A stretch of DNA of 64,000 nt from PALSA-505 sp036496025 (GTDB lineage: Bacteria; Actinomycetota; Actinomycetes; Streptosporangiales; Streptosporangiaceae). How positions within the stretch are numbered: position 1 is the stretch's first letter; each line of letters begins with the position of its first letter. This document shows, piece after piece, positions 1 through 7,809 of this stretch. The DNA lies in contig DASXLW010000080.1 in NCBI GenBank assembly GCA_036496025.1, forward strand, positions 9,010 through 73,009, read 5' to 3'. The position numbers and the translations under genes were made by a program. The notes beneath the pieces were generated by a model. It had not been told where the DNA came from. It searched no databases and was given only the letters and a program-made list of their open reading frames with translations.

Positions 1-1
1 C

Positions 2-172
2 GCTCTGCTCGGCCAGGCCAGGCAGCAGCTGGCGGAGATCGACGCAGCCCTGCGCAGGGTGGCGGCGGGCAGCTACGGCCGGTGCGACAAGTGCGGGCAG
101 CCGATCGGGACCGACCGCCTTGCCGCCCGGCCGGCCGCTACGACCTGTATCGGCTGTGCCTCCCGGCGCTGA
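2..172 (+). CDS. TraR/DksA-type zinc-finger protein, C-terminal part
   Basis: The reading frame is already open at the window edge, so only the last 56 residues are visible. They contain the motif GSYGRCDKCGQPIG followed by TTCIGCA, a C-x2-C ... C-x2-C zinc finger that defines the TraR/DksA family. The preceding stretch (QLAEIDAALRRVAAGSYG) is the usual amphipathic helix that leads into the finger. Proteins of this family bind in the secondary channel of RNA polymerase or are small orphan finger proteins. The N-terminal coiled coil is off the window, so I cannot tell a true DksA/CarD-like regulator from a short orphan TraR protein. It ends about 80 bp before the convergent aquaporin gene. Confidence 0.8.
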   Translation, partial: ALLGQARQQLAEIDAALRRVAAGSYGRCDKCGQPIGTDRLAARPAATTCIGCASRR

Positions 173-253
173 CCCGGCACCCGGCCGGCCCTCGCGACCT
201 GCGTCGGCTGCGACTCCCGGCGCTGAGCAGCACCCGGCTCAGCGGGAGGACGG

Positions 254-1027
254 CTACCCTCTGCGGGGCTCCGTCACGGGCTGAGTCTGCTCCTCGCGGG
301 CCGGGGCGACCGACGCCTCTTCCTCGCCCTTGGGGTACAGGAACTGGTAGAGGAGAGCGGACAGCGCCCCGCCCACCAGCGGCGCGACGATGAACAGCCA
401 CAACTGGCTGAGCGCCGTGCCGCCCACGAACAGAGCCGGGCCGAGGCTGCGCGCCGGGTTGACCGAGGTGCCGTCGATCGGAATCCCGACCAGATGCACG
501 GTCGTGAGGGCCAGCCCGATCACCAGCCCGGCGACCGCGGCGTTACTCACCCGGCGGGTCACCGTCAAGATGACGAATACGAACAAGAAGGTCAGGATGA
601 CCTCCGCAATGAAGGCCGCCCCGGCGTTCGCTCCGATCATCGACGAGGCACCGAAGCCGTTAGCCCCCAGGCCGGTGCTTTTCTTGTAGCTCGAGGTCAG
701 GTTGAAGGTGCCGTAAAGGACCGCCGCGCCGGCTATCGCCCCGATGAACTGGGCTATCCAGTAGCCGATGGCGTCCGCGAACGTGATCCTCCGCCCGACC
801 AGGAAGCCGATCGTAACGGCCGGATTTATGTGGCAGCCGGAAACCGGTCCGAAGGCATAGACCAGAGCCAGCAGGATGAGGCCGAAGGCGAGCGCGGTGG
901 CCACGACTCCCGCGGAGATGCTGGATCCGGTGGTCTTGAACCCGAAGGCGAGGGTGGCGGTCCCCGCCCCGAAGAACACCAGCAATGCCGTCCCGACGGC
1001 CTCCGCGATCAGTGGCCGATTCTTCAT
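254..1027 (-). CDS. aqpZ: Aquaporin (MIP family, AqpZ-like water channel)
   Basis: This is a 257-residue integral membrane protein with six hydrophobic segments and the two half-helix signatures of the major intrinsic protein family, HINPAVT and SVNPARS. The segment TTVHLVGIPIDGTSVNPARS carries the His and the NPAR Arg that form the narrow water-selective filter in E. coli AqpZ, whereas glycerol facilitators have Gly and NPAD here. A water channel is therefore more likely than a glycerol pore. The length matches the family. The C-terminus ends in a charged Glu/Pro-rich tail (KGEEEASVAPAREEQT). The ATG at 1027 starts right at the first membrane segment (MKNRPLIAEAVGTALLVFF), as usual. The gene stands alone, with map about 150 bp upstream on the same strand. 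Confidence 0.9.
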   Translation of the reverse strand: MKNRPLIAEAVGTALLVFFGAGTATLAFGFKTTGSSISAGVVATALAFGLILLALVYAFGPVSGCHINPAVTIGFLVGRRITFADAIGYWIAQFIGAIAGAAVLYGTFNLTSSYKKSTGLGANGFGASSMIGANAGAAFIAEVILTFLFVFVILTVTRRVSNAAVAGLVIGLALTTVHLVGIPIDGTSVNPARSLGPALFVGGTALSQLWLFIVAPLVGGALSALLYQFLYPKGEEEASVAPAREEQTQPVTEPRRG

Positions 1028-1179
1028 CCGGTTTCTCCCCTCACCGACAGGCTCAGACCAAGCGCGTATCCGGGGTAGTTTTCCATCTTCTCCGGCGTGT
1101 GCAAAGCACCTCTAAAGCCGAACAGGCCGCATCGCGGCATGATGCGCCGGCTATCCGCGCGGCCGTGACGGCCGGACGC

Positions 1180-2028
1180 CTACTCCAGCGTGAGGATCTC
1201 GTGGCCGGATTCGGTCACCAGGACGGTGTGCTCGAACTGCGCGGTCCGCCTTCTGTCCCTGGTCACCGCGGTCCAGCCGTCCGGCCAGATGTCGTAGCTG
1301 ATCGTGCCCAGGGTGAGCATCGGCTCGATCGTGAACGTCATCCCCGGTTCCATCACGACGTGGGTGTCCGGATCGTCGAAGTGGGGCACGACCAGCCCGG
1401 AGTGGAACGTGGTCCCGATGCCGTGCCCGGTAAAGTCGCGCACCACGCCGTAGCCGAACCGCCTCGCGTAGGACTCGATCACCCGGCCGATGGCGTTCAG
1501 CGGCCGGCCGGGCGCCACCACGGCGATACCGCGCATCATCGCCTCGCGGGTGCGCTGGACGAGCAGCCGCGACTCCTCGTCCACGTTCCCGGCCAGGAAC
1601 GTGGCATTCGTGTCACCGTGCACGCCGCCGATGTAAGCGGTGATGTCCACGTTCACGATGTCCCCGTCGGCGATCACCGTGTCGTCCGGGATGCCGTGGC
1701 AGATGACCTCGTTGAGGGACGTGCACAGCGACTTGGGGTAGCCGCGGTAGCCCAGCGTGCTCGGGTAGGCGCCGTGGACCACCAGGAACTCGTGCCCGAT
1801 CCGGTCGAGCTCGTCGGTGCTGACGCCCGGGACGACGTGCCGCCCCACCTCGGCCAGCGCGCGGGCCGCCAGCCGCCCGGCCACCCGCATCCGCTCGATC
1901 GTGTCGGCGTCCTTCACGTCGGGCTCGCCGAGCGTCGGCCGTTTCTTGCCGACATACTCGGGCCGCGGGATGTCGGCGGGAACCTGGCGCAGCGGGGAGA
2001 GCCGGCCAGGCTGGAGCATAGTCGTCAT
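1180..2028 (-). CDS. map: Methionine aminopeptidase, type I
   Basis: The 282-residue enzyme removes the initiator Met from nascent cytosolic proteins. All five metal ligands of the pita-bread fold are visible in order: Asp in VNVDIT, Asp in HGDTNATF, His in FTGHGIGTTFHSG, Glu in FTIEPML and Glu in FEHTVLVTESG. The N-terminal extension (LSPLRQVPADIPRPEYVGKK) is the proline-rich, SH3-binding-like extension typical of the longer actinobacterial Map. I chose the ATG at 2028 because the family begins close to this point and a TAGAAT -10 box lies 8 bp upstream, which suggests leaderless translation. An in-frame ATG at 2058 would overlap the divergent small gene. ATG 2019 is a further option. Confidence 0.95.
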   Translation of the reverse strand: MTTMLQPGRLSPLRQVPADIPRPEYVGKKRPTLGEPDVKDADTIERMRVAGRLAARALAEVGRHVVPGVSTDELDRIGHEFLVVHGAYPSTLGYRGYPKSLCTSLNEVICHGIPDDTVIADGDIVNVDITAYIGGVHGDTNATFLAGNVDEESRLLVQRTREAMMRGIAVVAPGRPLNAIGRVIESYARRFGYGVVRDFTGHGIGTTFHSGLVVPHFDDPDTHVVMEPGMTFTIEPMLTLGTISYDIWPDGWTAVTRDRRRTAQFEHTVLVTESGHEILTLE

Positions 2029-2036
2029 GGTCTGAA

Positions 2037-2042
2037 ATTCTA
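2037..2042 (-). promoter_or_regulatory. Candidate -10 box of map (leaderless start)
   Basis: The hexamer TAGAAT on the minus strand fits the actinobacterial TANNNT -10 consensus and ends 8 bp before the chosen ATG of map at 2028. No ribosome binding site separates them, so transcription may begin at the start codon itself. No good -35 hexamer is visible. The whole divergent intergenic space to the small gene starting at 2049 is only 20 bp. Confidence 0.45.
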
Positions 2043-2048
2043 ATCGGC

Positions 2049-2225
2049 ATGGAGACACAGCAGCGCTGGTACTTCTGCACCCGGCATGGGACGGTCGAGA
2101 CCGAGGACGGAGCGTGCCCGGGCAAGGACCGGCTCGGGCCCTACGCGACCCGGGAGGAGGCCGAGCACGCGCTGGAGACCGTGCAACGGCGCAACGAGGA
2201 GTGGGACGCGGCCGACGGCGACTGA
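2049..2225 (+). CDS. Conserved small actinobacterial protein, 58 aa
   Basis: A 58-residue soluble protein beginning METQQRWYFCTRHGTVE and ending in the acidic stretch NEEWDAADGD. The central part DRLGPYATREEAEHALETV looks like one alpha/beta unit in which a Tyr-Ala-Thr turn leads into a helix, as in SPOR-like or DUF2945-like small folds. I recall similar short proteins in actinomycetes near methionine aminopeptidase genes; the function is unknown. Two Cys (FCTRH and GACPGKD) could bind a metal, but this is speculation. It is divergent from map with 20 bp between starts and shows no ribosome binding site, so it may also be leaderless. Confidence 0.75.
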   Translation: METQQRWYFCTRHGTVETEDGACPGKDRLGPYATREEAEHALETVQRRNEEWDAADGD

Positions 2226-2454
2226 CGCGCCCGGCGGCGACTGACGCGCCCGGCCAGGCGCGAGCGCCCCGGCGGACACGGAGCCGGGGCGCGGACGCAG
2301 TCAGGGCGGCGGACGCGATCCGGGCGGCGGGCGCGAGCCGGGTGACCCAGCGAGCCGGGTGACCCCGCGGGCCGGGTGACCCCGCGGGCCGGGCTCATAC
2401 CGCGGTTCCCATCGCCCGCCCGGTAAGGTGTGGGCAGCGAGGAAGGGGTGGCGG

Positions 2455-3450
2455 TTGACCCAAGACCGGCCAGGCGACCCCGGACGGCCAGCCCGGCCCG
2501 CAGGCACCGGCTCAGGGCTTCCGGCGGCCGCCGAGGCGCGGATGGCGGAGATCCGCGACAGCGGTACCTGGGGATCGGCGTTGTCGGCCGATGAGTTCGC
2601 CGCGATCCGCGGTACCGGGTTCGAGCCCGTGGGCCAGGTGCTCGGCGCCGCCGTCTACAACATCGGCTACACCGGCGGATTCGCCTGCCCGGGTTCCTGG
2701 GCGGGCTACGGCGGCTGGGCGACGCCGTACCGAAGCGTCACGCAGGTGTCGGGCCAGGGCGGCTACGGGTCATTCGGCGCGCTGGTGCAGACCATGTACG
2801 AGGCCCGCCGCGCTGCGATCGGCCGGATGACCACCGAATGCGCCCAGCTCGGCGGGCACGGAGTCGTGGGTGTCTCGCTCACCATCGGCCCCTTCCCGGC
2901 CGGCGGCCTGGAGTTCAAGGCGATCGGCACCGCGGTCCGGGCGCCCGGTGCGGCGCCGCTGCGCGCGCCGTTCACCTCGAACCTGTCCGGGCAGGACTTT
3001 GCCAAGCTGGTCACGACCGGCTGGGTGCCGGCCGGCCTGGTCCTCGGCATCTCCATCGGCGCCCGGCACGACGACTGGCTGACCACGGGGCAGACCCGGT
3101 GGGGCGTCGGCAACGGCGAGGTGACCGGCTACACAGAGCTGGTCAACGACGCCCGGCACGACGCGCGGGTACAGCTGGAGAAGGACGTGCGCGCGCACGG
3201 CGCAGAGGCCGTGGTGATCGCCGACATGAAGATGCGGGTGCGCGAGCGGGAATGCCCGTCCCAGCAGCATGGCCGGGACCATATCGCCGAGGTGACGATC
3301 ATCGGCACGGCTATCGCCCGGTTCACCCGCCGGGAGCGGCACGGGGTCCGGCCCAGCCTGCCGATACTTTCGCTTGACCCGCAGCGTCGGCAGGCCGCCC
3401 GGGTCCGGCTGGGGCCCGACCCGCTGACCGAGGGAAGGAGGGTTGTGTGA
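2455..3450 (+). CDS. Tandem double YbjQ-domain protein (first of pair)
   Basis: This 331-residue cytosolic protein contains two copies of the YbjQ/DUF74 fold (Pfam heavy-metal-binding domain). Copy 1 covers about residues 45-155 (GTGFEPVGQVLGAAVYNIGY ... LEFKAIGTAV). Copy 2 covers about residues 170-300 (FTSNLSGQDF ... AEVTIIGTAI). Each has the typical early strand ending in LG and a late helix (MYEARRAAIGRM, VNDARHDARVQLEKDV) followed by the GTA strand. Single-domain YbjQ proteins form pentamers, and their function is not settled. The start is uncertain: the TTG at 2455 sits 6 bp after GAGGAAGGGG, while GTG 2428 and ATG 2542 are alternatives. Its stop overlaps the start of the next gene, a second double YbjQ protein, so the two are translationally coupled. 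Confidence 0.75.
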   Translation: MTQDRPGDPGRPARPAGTGSGLPAAAEARMAEIRDSGTWGSALSADEFAAIRGTGFEPVGQVLGAAVYNIGYTGGFACPGSWAGYGGWATPYRSVTQVSGQGGYGSFGALVQTMYEARRAAIGRMTTECAQLGGHGVVGVSLTIGPFPAGGLEFKAIGTAVRAPGAAPLRAPFTSNLSGQDFAKLVTTGWVPAGLVLGISIGARHDDWLTTGQTRWGVGNGEVTGYTELVNDARHDARVQLEKDVRAHGAEAVVIADMKMRVRERECPSQQHGRDHIAEVTIIGTAIARFTRRERHGVRPSLPILSLDPQRRQAARVRLGPDPLTEGRRVV

Positions 3451-4349
3451 CCAGGCCAGCAGATGAAGCCGAGGGAGAGGCGATGACCGAGCAGCAGGGC
3501 GCGGACCTCAGTACGGCCGACGCGCAGCACGCGCCGGCCGGGGTGCCGCAGGACGCGATGCGGCGCCTGGCCGAACTGCAGCCCGGCCGGGCCGGCGCCA
3601 TCTTCACCTCGGACCTGTCGGTGAACGAGTTCCTGCTCGTTCGCGAGGCCGGCTTCCGGCCGCTGGGCCTGGTCCTCGGCAGCTCGATCTACCACGTAGG
3701 CCTGCAGCTGGGCCGGTGGAGCAAGAACCAGGAGCTCGACGTCCTCTCCCAGGCGATGTACCACGCCCGCGAGCTGGCCATGAGCCGGATGGAGGCCGAG
3801 GCCGACGAACTGCGGGCCGACGGCATCGTCGGCGTGCGGCTGGACGTGGAGATGAAGGAGTTCGGCAGCGACATTGCCGAGTTCATCGCGGTCGGCACGG
3901 CGGTGCAGGCCGAAGAGGGAGCCGGCGGCGGGGGTGTCGCCCAGTGGCGGAACAACAAGAACCAGCCGTTCACCTCGGACCTGTCCGGGCAGGACTTCTG
4001 GACGCTTATCCGGGCCGGCTACGCGCCGCTGGGCATGGTGATGGGCTCGTGCGTTTACCACGTGGCGCACCAGCGGCTGGGCGGCATGCTGGGTAACATC
4101 GGCAAGAACGTGGAGTTGGAGCAGTTCACCCAGGCGCTGTATGACGCCCGCGAGCTGGCCATGAGCCGGATGCAGGCCGAGGCCGAGGAGCTGCATGCCG
4201 AGGGCATCGTCGGAGTGCAGCTCCGCCAGCACAGCCACACCTGGGGCTCGCACACCACCGAGTTCTTCGCGATCGGTACCGCGGTGCGCCCGCTGCGCGC
4301 CGACCACATCATCGAGCGGCCGACGATGGTGCTCAGCCTCGACTCCTGA
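3447..4349 (+). CDS. Tandem double YbjQ-domain protein (second of pair)
   Basis: This 300-residue protein is a paralogue of the preceding gene and again has two YbjQ/DUF74 copies: residues about 50-155 (FTSDLSVNEFLLVREAGFRP ... EFIAVGTAV) and about 170-285 (FTSDLSGQDFWTLIRAGYAP ... EFFAIGTAV). Within the protein the copies share the sentence-like pattern ALYDARELAMSRMQAEAEEL, so they arose by internal duplication. The GTG at 3447 forms a GTGA overlap with the upstream stop and follows a strong GAAGGAGG site; ATG 3483 is an alternative. Four domain copies in two coupled genes suggest a hetero-oligomer. No catalytic residues can be assigned. The Pfam name implies metal binding, but there are no Cys clusters. 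Confidence 0.8.
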   Translation: MTRPADEAEGEAMTEQQGADLSTADAQHAPAGVPQDAMRRLAELQPGRAGAIFTSDLSVNEFLLVREAGFRPLGLVLGSSIYHVGLQLGRWSKNQELDVLSQAMYHARELAMSRMEAEADELRADGIVGVRLDVEMKEFGSDIAEFIAVGTAVQAEEGAGGGGVAQWRNNKNQPFTSDLSGQDFWTLIRAGYAPLGMVMGSCVYHVAHQRLGGMLGNIGKNVELEQFTQALYDARELAMSRMQAEAEELHAEGIVGVQLRQHSHTWGSHTTEFFAIGTAVRPLRADHIIERPTMVLSLDS

Positions 4350-4367
4350 CGGTCCTGACCGGGCTTC

Positions 4368-5033
4368 TTACCGCGGCGGCGATCCGCTGACGGTGTCCAG
4401 CAGCCTGGCCAGCCTGCTGCGCAGCCCGCGCAGGCCGGTCGGCTGCCCCGGCTGCCCTGGCTGCCCCGGCGGCCCGGGGCCGGGACCGCGCCCTCCGGCC
4501 GCCGCGCTGACTAGGTGCTGTGCCGCGTCGAAGGTAACCGGGCCGGCCGCCTCTCGGACGGTCAGCGTCTCGTGGGCCAGATCCTCAAGCTCCCGGTCGC
4601 CCTGGTCGAGGGCGAGGATCACGGCACCGGCCCGGCGCGCGTCGCTGACCCGCTCGAGCAGCGGAACCGGCGCTGCCTGCGGGCTGACCACGAACAGCGC
4701 CTCGCCGCGGCGGGCCGCCTCCAGCCGCCCCAGGCCGACCCGCAGATGGTCTGGGCCCCCGGCCGGCGGCGCCCACCGGATCAGCGTCGGCATGAGCTCG
4801 GGAATGCCTGCGAACCTGCTCTCCTCGTCGAGATGGGCGGCCAGGTGCCAGGGCTCCTCGCTAGGCGTTCCGACCAGCAGCAGGCCCCCGGGCGTCCGGG
4901 CGCCCGACCGCAGCGCCCGGGCGAACGCCGTGGTCCGCTCCAGCCACCCGGTGGGGGCGAGCAGCGCGTACAGCGCCGCCACCTGATCGGCATCCACCCG
5001 CCCATGGTGCCCTACCGCGCCAGGGCCCCGCAT
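4368..5033 (-). CDS. Hypothetical protein, SIS-like fold
   Basis: The 221-residue protein is convergent with the YbjQ pair, 18 bp apart. The middle contains alternating beta strands and helices (GLLLVGTPS, EALFVVSPQ, GAVILALDQGDRELEDLA, HETLTV) that resemble a SIS (sugar isomerase) phosphosugar-binding domain; the VILALD ... LEDLAHETLTV run is the most SIS-like part. No active-site residues can be named. The C-terminal 40 residues are low-complexity, with PGQPGQPGQPTG followed by a basic amphipathic tail (LRGLRSRLARLLDTV). The start is weakly supported, as no ribosome site precedes ATG 5033; GTG 4997 is an alternative. I consider the gene real because of its codon bias, but its role is unknown. 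Confidence 0.6.
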   Translation of the reverse strand: MRGPGAVGHHGRVDADQVAALYALLAPTGWLERTTAFARALRSGARTPGGLLLVGTPSEEPWHLAAHLDEESRFAGIPELMPTLIRWAPPAGGPDHLRVGLGRLEAARRGEALFVVSPQAAPVPLLERVSDARRAGAVILALDQGDRELEDLAHETLTVREAAGPVTFDAAQHLVSAAAGGRGPGPGPPGQPGQPGQPTGLRGLRSRLARLLDTVSGSPPR

Positions 5034-5104
5034 CGGCCGGTGCTGGCGATCGCCCGCGGGATGACTAAGGGTGGCGTCAGCGCCGGTCTCGCCAGCGCCA
5101 GGGC

Positions 5105-5968
5105 TCAGTGGTAGGAGTACTCCTCGGCCGGGAACGCCCCCGAGGTCACGTCCTCGGCGTAGGCGGTGGCCGCAGCGCGCAGCGTCCCGGCCAGGTCGGC
5201 GTACCGCTTGACGAACTTGGGCACGCGCGGCGAAAGCCCGGCCATGTCCTGCCAGACCAGGACCTGGGCGTCACAGTCAGGGCCGGCGCCGATCCCGATG
5301 GTCGGTATCGACAGCGATTGCGTCACCCGGGCGGCGAGCGTGGCGGGCACGGCCTCCAGCACCAGGCTGAACGCGCCCGCGGTTTGCAGTGCCTTCGCGT
5401 CATGCAGCAGCCGTTCGCCGTCCTCGCCGCGGCCCTGCACCCGGTAGCCGCCGAAGGCGTGGACCGACTGCGGAGTCAGGCCGAGATGGCCCATCACCGG
5501 TATCCCGGCCGCGACCAGCTCTTCGACCTGACGTAGCACGCGGTCGCCGCCCTCGAGCTTGACGGCGTGCGCCCCCGATTCCTTCAGGAACCGGGTCGCC
5601 GCGGCGAGCGCAGCCTGCGGCGAGGCCTGGTAGGAGCCGAACGGCAGGTCCGCCACGACCATGGCCCGGCTGGTCGCCCTGACCACCGCGGCGGTCAGTG
5701 GGATCAGGTCGTCCACGGTGACCGGGATGGTCGTGTCGTGACCGTAGACCACCATTGCGGCGGAGTCGCCGACGAGCAGCACGGGAATGCCGGCCTCGTC
5801 GAACACCCGGGCGGTCAGCGCGTCGTATGCGGTGAGCATGGGCCATTTCTCGGCCCGGCCCTTGGCGGCGGCTATGTCCCGCACGGTGATCCGCCGCCCC
5901 GCCTTCCCGCCGTAGAGAGGCTCGGGCTGGGCGCCGGCCGCGGCCGGGCCGCCTGGAACAGGATTCAT
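5105..5968 (-). CDS. panB: 3-methyl-2-oxobutanoate hydroxymethyltransferase (pantothenate synthesis)
   Basis: PanB transfers a hydroxymethyl group from 5,10-methylene-THF to alpha-ketoisovalerate, giving ketopantoate, the first step of pantothenate and CoA synthesis. The 287-residue protein has the family signatures: MLTAYDALTARVFDEAGIP, LLVGDSAAMVVYGHDTT (metal Asp), VKLEGG, GHLGLTPQS, and the catalytic Glu in SLVLEAVP. IPTIGIGAG closes the barrel. The ATG at 5968 was chosen because GGAGG lies 7 bp upstream and a few extra residues before KAGRRITVRDI are normal in actinobacteria. The open frame continues further upstream without support. It is divergent from an MFS exporter; the 250-bp space contains a TetR-type dyad nearer the exporter. 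Confidence 0.95.
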   Translation of the reverse strand: MNPVPGGPAAAGAQPEPLYGGKAGRRITVRDIAAAKGRAEKWPMLTAYDALTARVFDEAGIPVLLVGDSAAMVVYGHDTTIPVTVDDLIPLTAAVVRATSRAMVVADLPFGSYQASPQAALAAATRFLKESGAHAVKLEGGDRVLRQVEELVAAGIPVMGHLGLTPQSVHAFGGYRVQGRGEDGERLLHDAKALQTAGAFSLVLEAVPATLAARVTQSLSIPTIGIGAGPDCDAQVLVWQDMAGLSPRVPKFVKRYADLAGTLRAAATAYAEDVTSGAFPAEEYSYH

Positions 5969-6089
5969 GACGAAACCTCCTCGCCTCGAGGCGCCCCACT
6001 GGCGTCCCCGGACGACTCGATCATTGCACGGCGTGCTCGCCGGCGCGAGACGGCGGCCCGGCCGAAAATCGGGTGACATCGGGAATGTA

Positions 6090-6118
6090 TATCGATACGC
6101 TCCTGTTCCGTATCGATA
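6090..6118. promoter_or_regulatory. Perfect 10-9-10 dyad, probable TetR operator
   Basis: TATCGATACG at 6090-6099 and its exact reverse complement CGTATCGATA at 6109-6118 are separated by 9 bp. The site is AT-rich against the background and lies about 100 bp before the start of the MFS exporter, whose operon ends with a TetR repressor gene. Size and symmetry fit a TetR-family operator, so autoregulation of the exporter-repressor operon is the natural reading. Confidence 0.65.
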
Positions 6119-6220
6119 ATGGTCACGATCCCCAACGTGGCCGCGCCATCTTACGAGCCCAACGTCGGCGGCGGACCCGATCTTCCCGCCGGGCGCCCGC
6201 TGCCTCATCCGAAAGGAACC

Positions 6221-7804
6221 ATGGACAAGCAGATGATCTACCGCAGGCGCTGGGGCATCCTCAGTGTCCTGATCGTCGGGCTGCTAGCCATCGTCATCGA
6301 CAACACCGTCCTGAACGTCGCCCTCAAGACCATCGCCGAGCCGCGCGGCGGGCTCGGCGCCAGCCAGAGCCAGCTTGAATGGGCCATCAACTCCTACACC
6401 CTCGTCTTCGCCGGCCTGCTGTTCACTTTCGGCGTAATCGGCGACCGGGTGGGCCGCAAGCGGATGCTCATGATCGGCCTCGCGCTGTTCGGCATCGGGT
6501 CGCTTCTTTCCGCCTATTCGCAGTCGCCCGACCAGCTCATCTTCGCCCGGGCCGCAATGGGCCTCGGCGGCGCCGCCGTGATGCCGCAGACCCTGTCCAT
6601 CATCTCCAACGTGTTCGAGCCCAACGAGCGGCCGCGGGCCATCGGCCTATGGGCCACCGCGGTGGGCCTGGGGGTGGCCGTCGGCCCGGTGCTCGGCGGC
6701 TTGCTCCTGGCCCACTTCTGGTGGGGCTCGGTCTTCCTGATCAACGTGCCGGTGACCGTGGCGGGCGCGATCGCGGTCGCGATCTTGGTCCCGGAGTCCA
6801 AGAACCCGGACCCCGGGAAGATCGACTACCTCGGCGTGCTGCTGTCCGTCGTCGGCCTCGTGCTCGTCGTCTACGGCATCGTCCAGGGCGGCGACACCGG
6901 GTCCTGGGTGCGCGGTGACGTGCTCAGCCCGCTGTTCGGCGGGCTGGCCGTGCTGGGGATTTTCGCCTGGCACGAGAGCCGCATTTCGCATCCTTCGCTG
7001 GACGTGCGGCTGTTCGCCGATCACCGGCTTTCCGCCTCGGTCGGGGCGATCAGCCTGCTGTTCTTCGGCATGGGTGGCGTGTACTTCTTCACCACCTTCT
7101 ACCTGCAGAACGTCCGCGGCTACAGCGCGCTCGACGCCGGCCTGCTGACCATCCCGTTCGCGGTCGGCCAGCTGCTGTTCTCGCCGCGCAGCGCCGCGCT
7201 GGTGCAGCGGTTCGGGGCCAAGGCCGTCGGCGCGTCGGGCATGCTGGTCATGGCCGGCGCGCTGGCCGGGTACGCGGTGCTCGGGACATCCACGCCGATC
7301 TGGGTTCTGGGGGTGCTGTTCGCCGTCCAGGGCGCGGGCATCGGCGTGGCGATTCCCTCGGCCACCTCGGCGGTGATGGACGTGCTGCCTCGCGAGCGGG
7401 CCGGGGCCGGCTCGGCGCTGACCAACACCGCCCGCCAGGTCGGTGTGGCGCTCGGCGTCGCCGTGCTCGGCTCGATCCTGGCTCAGTCCTACCGGGACCA
7501 CCTCAGTCCCGCCCTGTCCGCCCTGCCGGCGGCGGCGCGCGGCACCGCGGGCCAGTCGATCGCGGCTACTCAGGCCGTCGCGCAGCACCTGGGTGCCACA
7601 GGCCGGGGCCTGCTCGGGCCGGCCGACTCGGCGTTCACCGACGCCATGCACGTCACCACGGTGGTGGGAGCGCTGATCGCGCTGGCCGGGGCGCTCGTGG
7701 TGCTCCGGTGGATGCCGGGTGCGCGGCAGCCGGCGCCCGCGCCGGTACCGGCCGAGGCCGAGCGCAGCGAGATGGCCGGCGAGCCGGCGGGCGTGGAAGG
7801 ATAA
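6221..7804 (+). CDS. MFS drug exporter, DHA2 (EmrB/QacA) 14-TM type
   Basis: The 527-residue inner-membrane proton antiporter has 14 predicted hydrophobic segments. Motif A is present after TM2 as GVIGDRVGRKRMLMIG, and motif C as GPVLGGLLL in the fifth helix. The start of TM1 (LLAIVIDNTVLNVALKTI) has the DNTVLNVAL signature (motif D1) of the DHA2 drug/H+ antiporter family. The ATG at 6221 follows GAAAGGA by 4 bp; the frame is open upstream but lacks support. A TetR regulator follows 5 bp downstream, and a strong dyad lies in the promoter, so inducible efflux of a toxic, probably lipophilic or cationic compound is likely. The substrate cannot be read from the sequence. Confidence 0.92.
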   Translation: MDKQMIYRRRWGILSVLIVGLLAIVIDNTVLNVALKTIAEPRGGLGASQSQLEWAINSYTLVFAGLLFTFGVIGDRVGRKRMLMIGLALFGIGSLLSAYSQSPDQLIFARAAMGLGGAAVMPQTLSIISNVFEPNERPRAIGLWATAVGLGVAVGPVLGGLLLAHFWWGSVFLINVPVTVAGAIAVAILVPESKNPDPGKIDYLGVLLSVVGLVLVVYGIVQGGDTGSWVRGDVLSPLFGGLAVLGIFAWHESRISHPSLDVRLFADHRLSASVGAISLLFFGMGGVYFFTTFYLQNVRGYSALDAGLLTIPFAVGQLLFSPRSAALVQRFGAKAVGASGMLVMAGALAGYAVLGTSTPIWVLGVLFAVQGAGIGVAIPSATSAVMDVLPRERAGAGSALTNTARQVGVALGVAVLGSILAQSYRDHLSPALSALPAAARGTAGQSIAATQAVAQHLGATGRGLLGPADSAFTDAMHVTTVVGALIALAGALVVLRWMPGARQPAPAPVPAEAERSEMAGEPAGVEG

Positions 7805-7809
7805 GCGCC

